From Cacajao melanocephalus (taxonomy: Eukaryota > Chordata > Mammalia > Primates > Pitheciidae): DNA of 64,000 nt. The translations under genes and the position numbers were made by a program. The stretch covers positions 1 to 64,000 of the forward strand of contig CAUYLG010004985.1 of assembly GCA_963573385.1 (NCBI GenBank), read 5' to 3'. The notes beneath the pieces were generated by a model, which saw only the letters and a program-made list of their open reading frames with translations, was not told where the DNA came from and ran no database searches. This document shows, piece by piece, positions 34,801-64,000 of this stretch (positions are counted from its first letter, which is position 1; every line of letters starts with the position of its first letter).

Positions 34801-35722
34801 TGAGAACTGTGGTCTGAGGCAGAGATGTCGAAAGCTCCTCTTGGGGTGTGGTATCTTTGGGTCTGCTCCTTTCTCCGTTAGTCTTAGGATACTGGGCTTC
34901 AGATAAGTTTAAAATCACAGGAAAAGGCAGGGAAGATTCTTAAGAAGAGAGTGGAAAAGCAACAGCCAGAGGAAAGGGAAAAGTTGATAAGGGCTTAGAG
35001 GAAAGTCTGTGTCAGAAAGCGGGCAGAACGGCCGGCAGAGAGACCAGATCTCTCACTTCACTCTGAAATGACTAAAAGACACGGAAAAGAGAAACTTGTT
35101 CTTTTTGAAATGCACCGAGGAGGGTTGGAGTGAAGTAGACCCTAAGTGTCTCCACCCTTTGAGTTCACCCTGCCTCTGAACTAGCCAGGCAGTATACTTG
35201 GTTTCCCCAAACATAAAACAACCACCACCACGATAACAGGCTCTCCTCCCCACCCCAAACGTTAGATACCAGCTTCCTCGTAAGAGGAGAGAACCCTATG
35301 GTAAACTATTTCATTTTTTTTTTTCCCTGTGATCAGCTGACAGCAAACTATTTCATGTCCCAATCCTGTCCCCCGTCACACACAAACTCCTAAGAATGGA
35401 CATCAAAAATTAGTATTTTTTCTAGTTAATCTTTCTTACGGTGCTAAGTGCATAGCACTGTGCATGAAATGGGGGAAGAACATTAAAACAAGTATAAGAC
35501 ATGGTGCTTGCTTTCTAGTGATTTACAGTTCAGTAGGAGAAATTAGACGTGCAACTTAAGCGATAATCTTACCTCCAATGTTGAATTGTCCAAATGAAAG
35601 ATAATGGATTGTCAATCACAAAGAAATAAAGTCTATATTTTTGAGAGAAGGGTTATTTATAGTGATCACAGAGTAACATTGTGAAGTCAATCAGTTAACC
35701 AGGCATAACCATATAGATTGAA
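34801..35722 (+). other. STK38: Intron 1, unassigned sequence
   Basis: Mostly repeat-free. 35455-35560 weakly resembles an old mammalian-wide repeat (phrases like 'gtgctaagtgcatagcactgtgc'), not assigned. No exon-like open frame with good splice sites is seen. Confidence 0.4.
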
Positions 35723-35738
35723 TCAAATAATGGTTTTC

Positions 35739-35879
35739 TTTTTTCTTTTCTTTTCTTTTTTTTAAAGATGGGGTTTCACCATGTTGGTCAGGCTGGTCTT
35801 GAACTCCCGACCTCAGGTGATCCGCCCGCCTTGGCCTCCAAAGTGCTTGGATTAGGGGCGTGAGCCACCATGCCTGGCC
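35739..35879 (-). mobile_element. Alu left-arm monomer in intron 1
   Basis: TTTAAAGATGGGGTTTCACC to the Alu 5' end; TCAAATAATGGTTTTC at 35723-35738 and 35880-35895 is a perfect 16-bp duplication. Confidence 0.95.
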
Positions 35880-35895
35880 TCAAATAATGGTTTTC

Positions 35896-36600
35896 ATTTG
35901 ACTTCCTTTTGGGTGTGCAGGTCTTACGCCTGACTTTTATCTGGATCAAGTCCTTTTGTTAATTCTTTAAAACTTTTAAGAATTTCTCACCTACCTATTA
36001 TTCCCTAATTTTGCAGAGTTGAAGAATGAAACAAATAGGGCAAAAGCCTCCAATGGCTTCTAGGTCAGGGCAGGAAGGCTTGAATTATAGAAAGCCTGAG
36101 GGATAGTCCTGTCTTAAGAAAAGTTAGGTGACCCAGTAAACCTACGAATTGCTTTAGGGCAATATTAATTACATTTTTTGATGAAAGGTTATTAGAATTA
36201 GGCTAAATTTTTTATATTACAGTAGAGGAAGTGGAGGAGGGTTTAAAGAAAGGTCAAAGGGAAGGAGAGTGCAGTCTTTATTATTATATTAGAAACTCTG
36301 AAAGTTGAAAAACACTGCTTAAGAATTTGTTGGTCTAATATATGAGCATCTTTGAATTAATTTAATGTCTTTTTGATCTTTTTTAAAAGTTTAGGAAGTA
36401 ATGTCAGCTACTTAAATTAGTGAAAACATTTTTTCACTAGTTTTGATGTACCCATCAGTGTAAATGTAGTCTTTATTTTTTAGCTTTGTTGACAACTAAA
36501 AATCATTAACTTGCTCAACTTACATTTATTAACTGCCTATAATATGAAAGACATTGTTTGGCTTAGGGTTAAATACTCACAGATTGTTGTGTTTTGTTTG
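35896..36600 (+). other. STK38: Intron 1, unassigned
   Basis: Possible MIR near 36510-36580 (ACATTTATTAACTGCCTATA). No exon seen. Confidence 0.4.
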
Positions 36601-36604
36601 TGGT

Positions 36605-36880
36605 TGTTGTTTTTAAGACAGACTCTTGCCCTGTCCCAGGCTCAAGTGCAGTGACACAAGCTAGACTCACAGAAACCTCTGCCTCTCCAACTCAAGCAAT
36701 CCTCCCACCTCAGCCTCCTAAGTAGCTGGGACTACGGGTGGGCGCCACCACACCTGACCAATTTTTTGTATTTTTTTGTAGAGATGGGGTTTTGCCATGT
36801 TGCCCAGGCTGGTTTCAAGCAATCTCTTACCTCTCCCTCCCAGAGTGCTGGGATTACAGGCATGCACCAGTGCCCTGACA
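36605..36880 (-). mobile_element. AluJ-type
   Basis: Antisense, diverged, small deletions. Confidence 0.88.
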
Positions 36881-37544
36881 AATTGTTATAATTTTATGTT
36901 GAAGTAATTTCAGTTGTTAAAATTTAGCTACATATATGTAATATCTTCAGAAATTTTCAGACAAGGAAGTACAAAACTCTCACTTGCTTTTGACATGTTT
37001 TTAGATCTGGTTTTTAAATTTCTTCACCAAACACACTTACAGAGTGCATGTGGTTTTCATTGTGGGTGGAGGGGGTACAGGCTGACAAATAAGGAACCAC
37101 ACCCAAACTTCACAAACCAAACAAAGGTTTTTTTTGTTTTTTTTTTCTAAGTATTCCTTTACTGATACTCTAAAACATTTGAGTTTCCTTTTTATTAGTT
37201 GAAACTTCCCCATAAAAATAATGTGATATTTTATAGTAAGGTAGCTCTGAGTACAGTGTCCTGAATTTGTTTTTACTGATCTTTTTGGCACATCATGAAT
37301 CAAAATGTTAGATTCTAAAGTAGAGCCTTGGTTTTGAATCTCTGCTCTGAAGAAGAGTGTTCTTTACGGGATTTTTGTCTGAGTATCTTTTTAAATAATT
37401 GTTTTTTAAATCATTTTAAGACTTTTTTAAACAAGTGTTTGCATATTCCTTACAAGCCTTAGTTTAATCCAAAAAACAATTTAAAAATCTGCTAAATATT
37501 AAGGCGGAAAACCTTAAAACTTTTCTTAAAATGTGCTGTCTTTG
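36881..37544 (+). other. STK38: Intron 1, unassigned AT-rich
   Basis: Nothing recognised. Confidence 0.35.
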
Positions 37545-37558
37545 AAAATGGCCCTTGG

Positions 37559-37938
37559 CTGTGCGCAGTGGCTCATCTCTGTACACCAGCACTTTGGGAG
37601 CCCGAGGCAGGCGGATCATCTGAGGTCAGGAGTTCAAGACCAGCCTGGCTAACATGGTGAAACCCCGTTTCTACTAAAAATACAAAAATTAGCTGGGCAT
37701 GGTGGCGTGTGCCTGTAGTCGCAGCTACTTGGGAAGCTGAGGCAGGAGAATTGGTTGAACTCAGGAGGCAGAGATTGCAGTAAGCCGAGATCGTGCCACT
37801 GCTCTCCAGCCTGGGTGACAGAGCAAGACTCTGGAAAAAAAAAAACAAAAGAAAGTCTGGCGGGTCTCAGTTCCGGGTTCCTTACCCCGGTGCTGGGACC
37901 GGCCAGTCTTAAAAAAAAAAAAAAGAAAGAAAGAAAGA
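37559..37938 (+). mobile_element. Alu with probable 3' transduction
   Basis: The Alu ends in a first A-tail near 37847. A GC-rich, non-Alu segment (37854-37909) follows, then a second A-tail with (GAAA)n. AAAATGGCCCTTGG (37545-37558) and AAAATGACTCTTGG (37939-37952) flank the whole, so both parts inserted together. Confidence 0.75.
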
Positions 37939-37989
37939 AAAATGACTCTTGGTCTCTCATGATTCTTTTTTGCTGCGGTTGTCAGGGGT

Positions 37990-38109
37990 AGTAGAAACAG
38001 GGTCTCACTATGTTGCCCAGGCTGGTCATGAACTCCTGGGCTCAAATGATCTTCCTGCCTAACCCTCCCAAAGTGATGGGATTACAGGCATGAGCCACGG
38101 TGCTCAGCC
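37990..38109 (-). mobile_element. J-type Alu left arm (FLAM-like)
   Basis: AACAGGGTCTCACTATGTTG to CACGGTGCTCAGCC; no right arm. Confidence 0.85.
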
Positions 38110-38331
38110 TCTCCTATTTTTTTTTTTTTTAAAGCTCCCCTTTACAGAGACAGAGGGAGGGGGGCTCCAAAGCTGAAAGAGGAGACCCCAAATTTTTACT
38201 GAGCTTTATATTGGTGTGAAAAGACAGAGAAGTAGATCATGTATGAGGAAAGAACAGTAAGGATAAAATATTGAGCACTATTGCCAATGCTGGAGCAAGT
38301 CAGTGTTAGTGAAGAATTAGGCTGAGTGTGA

Positions 38332-38668
<337 letters not shown>

Positions 38669-38689
38669 AATTTTATTTTACTATTTATT

Positions 38690-39179
<490 letters not shown>

Positions 39180-39376
39180 CTGGTGGTGTTTTTCTTGTAT
39201 GAAATGAGGAAGTTAGGATCTATTGTTTTTAAGGTATTGATACTTATACCAATAGAATTCATTCAGGTTTTTTTGGTCATATTGTTCCCTTTATTTTAAG
39301 ACTCAAATCTTTATTTTAACTTGTAAATTCAAATAAACGGCAAACATTTGTCAAATACCTTAAGGGTGTGTCACAG

Positions 39377-39380
<4 letters not shown>

Positions 39381-39416
<36 letters not shown>
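39381..39416 (+). repeat. (TA)n microsatellite
   Basis: About 18 TA units. Confidence 0.95.
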
Positions 39417-39418
<2 letters not shown>

Positions 39419-39485
39419 TAGATTACCATTTTAATCATAAATTTTTCTTTTAACTGTAGATAAACTTAAAAAGTTACTGGTAACA

Positions 39486-39785
39486 GGCCAGGCATGGTGG
39501 CTCATGCCTGTAATCCCAGCACTTTAGGAGGCTGAGGCGGGCAGATCACTAGGTCAGGAGTTTGAGACCAGGCTGATCAACATGGTGAAACCCCATCTCT
39601 ACTAAAAATACAAAAATTAGCTGGGTGTGGTGTCATGTGCCTGTAATCCCAGCTGCTCAGGAGGCTGAAGCAGGAGAATCGCTTGAACCCGGGTGGTGGA
39701 GGTTACAGTGAGCCAAGATCATGCCACTGCACTCCAGCATGGGTTATAGATTGAGATTCTCTCTCTCAAAAAAAAAAAAAAAAAA
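39486..39785 (+). mobile_element. Alu
   Basis: Sense; AAAGTTACTGGTAAC and AAAGTTGTTGGTAAC flank it. Confidence 0.94.
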
Positions 39786-39828
39786 AGTTGTTGGTAACGA
39801 TATATGCTCATGGCAGAAAATATAGAGA

Positions 39829-40132
39829 AACATTGCCTGGGTGTTGTGGCTCACACCTTTAATCTCAGCACTTTGGGAGGCTGAGGCGTGTGGATCACTT
39901 GAGGTCAAGAGTTTGAGACCAGCCTGGCCAGTGTGGTGAAACCACCCCCCCCCCCCCCAAAAAATTAGCTGGGTGTGGTGGCAGGAGCCTGTAATCTCAG
40001 CTACTTGGGAGGCTGAGACACGAGAATCGCTTGAACCCGGGAAGTAGAGGTTGCAGTGAGCTGAGATTGTGTCACTGTACTCCAGCCTGGGCGACAGAGT
40101 GAGACTCCATCTCAAAAAAAAAAAAAAAAAGA
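39829..40132 (+). mobile_element. Alu with (C)14 replacing part of the left arm
   Basis: Where CCCCGTCTCTACTAAAAATAC is expected there is a pure run of 14 C (39945-39958). Confidence 0.9.
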
Positions 40133-40594
40133 GAGAAAACCATGGAAAAAGCACAAGCAAGAATAAAATTTTCTATTCTCACTGCCTATAGGTATGCCAC
40201 TAATAACATTTTGATGATATATTTCTAATAATTCTATGCACGTAAACACATAAAGAAAATTGAGATCATGATATACATTTTACTTTGTTATCTGTTCTGT
40301 TGACTTAGAGTGGAACATATCCTCTGACATTAACTATTTGGGCATATTTTAATTGCACATTGTTTTATCGAAGGGTATTTTCTTATTTTTTTTTTCTTTA
40401 GCCTTCAGCTTCATAATCATGAAGGGCTTTTTCATACTGAATTAGTTCTATTGCATATATTCAAGTTATCTCTAATTTCCCATTGTGATTACAATGCTGC
40501 ATTGAACCCCGTTGTGATGAATTTTTATAGGTCCTTGATTTCTTCAAGGTAGATTTCTAGATGGCAAAGAATTGTACTGCATATGTACTATATA

Positions 40595-40760
40595 TTTTTT
40601 TAAGTCTCACTAGTCAGGGAGGATCCGTACTCAGCGACAACAATCCCTGAAAAAGAAAAGAAAAAAAAAAAGTCTCACTAGGTTGTCCAAGCTGGTCTTA
40701 AACTTGGGGGCTCAAGCAGTCCTCTGTCTTGGCCTCCCAAGAAGCTGGGATTACAGGCAT
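40595..40760 (-). mobile_element. Alu fragment hit by a tiny retroposon
   Basis: TTTTTTTAAGTCTCACTAG, an insertion, then AGTCTCACTAGGTTGTCCAAG to GATTACAGGCATGTG. Confidence 0.8.
40614..40669 (+). mobile_element. Tiny retroposed fragment, 36-37 bp plus A-tail
   Basis: It sits between two copies of AAGTCTCACTAG (40602-40613 and 40670-40681) and ends in an A-rich tail. The core has a perfect 7-bp inverted repeat, TCAGGGA/TCCCTGA. The source is not identified. Confidence 0.8.
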
Positions 40761-41233
40761 GTGATTTACTATGTATTCTTGATTTACTTATGTGGTTTTG
40801 TGATCTTATTCTCTTTAAAAATGCAATACTGTACTTTTGCACTAATATGTTTTAAAGATATGTTTGTGTGACTGATAGGTACACAGGTAGAGTTGCTTCT
40901 GGTTGTTGCATAGTATTTCCTATGCAGCGACAGCTCTTTATTTTCTTACTAAATTGCCTTCAACTTCCCGTAACACAAATTACGGCATAATGAACATCCT
41001 CTCTGTACTGAACATCCTGTGTATGTCTCTTTAGAAGCCCGTTTGATGGTTTCTCAAGTCTTTATGGGATTTCTAGGTCATAGGACAGTTATTTATATTT
41101 ATTATTTTACCAAATATTCTCTTTGTCTGGCTTTTCTTACATATTACCTGTTTGTCCTCCAGAAAACATACCAATTTACATTCCTACCAGTAGGGTAGGA
41201 GAGTGCACAATGGGTGGATTCCAACTCCAAAAC

Positions 41234-41317
41234 TAATACCTCTTCTTTTCTTTTTTTTTTTTTCCTTTTTTTTTTGTGGTACTCAGTATAAGGTAATACC
41301 TCTTCTTTTCTTTTTTT
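41234..41317 (+). repeat. 24-bp direct repeat duplicating the exon 2 polypyrimidine tract
   Basis: The segment from TAATACC to TCTTCTTTTCTTTTTTT occurs at 41234-41257 and again, identically, at 41294-41317, exactly 60 bases apart. The second copy is the working polypyrimidine tract of the start-codon exon. Between them are a T-rich run and GTGGTACTCAGTATAAGG. It is either a 60-bp tandem duplication or a target-site duplication around a tiny antisense retroposed fragment. Confidence 0.85.
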
Positions 41318-41318
41318 C

Positions 41319-41324
41319 TAGCAG
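41319..41324 (+). promoter_or_regulatory. STK38: Tandem NAGNAG 3' splice site of STK38 exon 2
   Basis: TAGCAG offers two acceptor AGs three bases apart, just before CC-ATGG. Use of either leaves the protein unchanged and alters the 5' UTR by CAG. If the distal AG is used, -3 of the start codon becomes the last G of exon 1, so the strong Kozak G is kept either way. Confidence 0.7.
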
Positions 41325-41326
41325 CC

Positions 41327-63593
<22,267 letters not shown>

Positions 63594-63747
63594 GCGAGGC
63601 GTGGTGGCACACACCTGTAATCCCAGCTACTCAGGAGGTTGAGGCGGAGGATCACTTTAGACCAGGAGTTTGAGGCTTTAGTGAACTCTGATCACGCCAC
63701 TGTACTCTAGCCTTGGTGACAGCAAGACCCCATCTCTCTTTTTAAAA
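63594..63747 (+). mobile_element. Free right-arm-like Alu monomer
   Basis: GAGGCGTGGTGGCACACACC to CAAGACCCCATCTCTC. Confidence 0.82.
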
Positions 63748-63756
63748 AAGTTGGGG

Positions 63757-64000
63757 GCCAGGCTCGGTGGCTCATGCCTGTAATCCCAGCACTTTGGGAG
63801 GCCAAGGAGGGCAGATCACAAGGTCAAGGGATTGAGACCATTCTGGCCAACATGGTAAAACCCCATCTCTACTAAAAATACAGAAATTCACTGGGTGTGG
63901 TGGCATGCACCTGTAGTCCCAGCTACTCAGGAAGCTGAGGCAGGAGAATTGCTTGAACCAGGGAATTGGAGGTTGCAGTGAGCCGAGGTTACACCACTGC
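63757..64000 (+). mobile_element. Alu cut by the window end
   Basis: Sense Alu from its 5' end into the right arm. Confidence 0.93.

Larger units (their letters stand above)
40180..41225 (-). mobile_element. Old L1 3' region, interrupted
   Basis: 'AATGCTGCATTGAACCCCG', 'TTCTAGATGGCAAAGAATTG' and 'CCAATTTACATTCCTACCAG' are antisense L1 3' landmarks; the order suggests rearranged copies. Confidence 0.65.

Noticed and set aside
37854..37909. GC-rich block after the intron 1 Alu as an exon or small RNA gene
   Set aside because: It lies between two A-tails and inside one target-site duplication, so co-retroposed flank is simpler.

Overview
This is primate, almost certainly human (possibly another ape), nuclear DNA. 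Alu elements are the most abundant repeats, alongside L1, L2, MIR, MaLR/ERVL LTRs and old DNA transposons. The one protein-coding gene is split by GT-AG introns, and its exons translate exactly into the N-terminus of the NDR1 kinase STK38. From memory STK38 lies at 6p21.31 on the minus strand of the reference, so this window would be the reverse complement of that reference.

Layout. 1-34000 is intergenic DNA upstream of STK38, with no gene I can support. It holds a complete solo LTR at the left edge, dozens of Alus, an L1 interrupted by a DNA transposon that itself carries Alus, an L2 with a recognisable reverse-transcriptase relic, a second LTR, MIRs, microsatellites and a 7SL RNA pseudogene. 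34015-34460 is a CpG island with a GC box, two NRF1-like sites and an ETS-like site; it is the STK38 promoter and non-coding exon 1 (donor after 34454). Intron 1 runs to 41321. Exon 2 carries the start codon (41327), exon 3 is 56404-56455, exon 4 is 57621-57743 and exon 5 is 60530-60613. Together they encode residues 1-130 of 465: the MOB/S100B-binding N-terminal region, the glycine-rich loop and the ATP-binding lysine K118. The window ends inside intron 5. Introns 2 and 4 carry two more 7SL pseudogenes.

How it works together. Only STK38 is functional coding sequence here: a CpG-island promoter drives a short non-coding first exon without AUG, which is spliced to the start-codon exon through a tandem (NAGNAG) acceptor. 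The other supported features are transposon-derived sequence and simple repeats, apart from unassigned stretches. The most interesting structure is in how these repeats were assembled: a 24-bp duplication of the exon 2 polypyrimidine tract, very short retroposed fragments with target-site duplications, an Alu with a probable 3' transduction, eight Alu left-arm monomers that end at about the same place, and several sites hit twice. I found no CRISPR, operon or other undescribed genetic system. Repeat boundaries are read by eye and are good to about 5-20 bases; repeat subfamily names are tentative.
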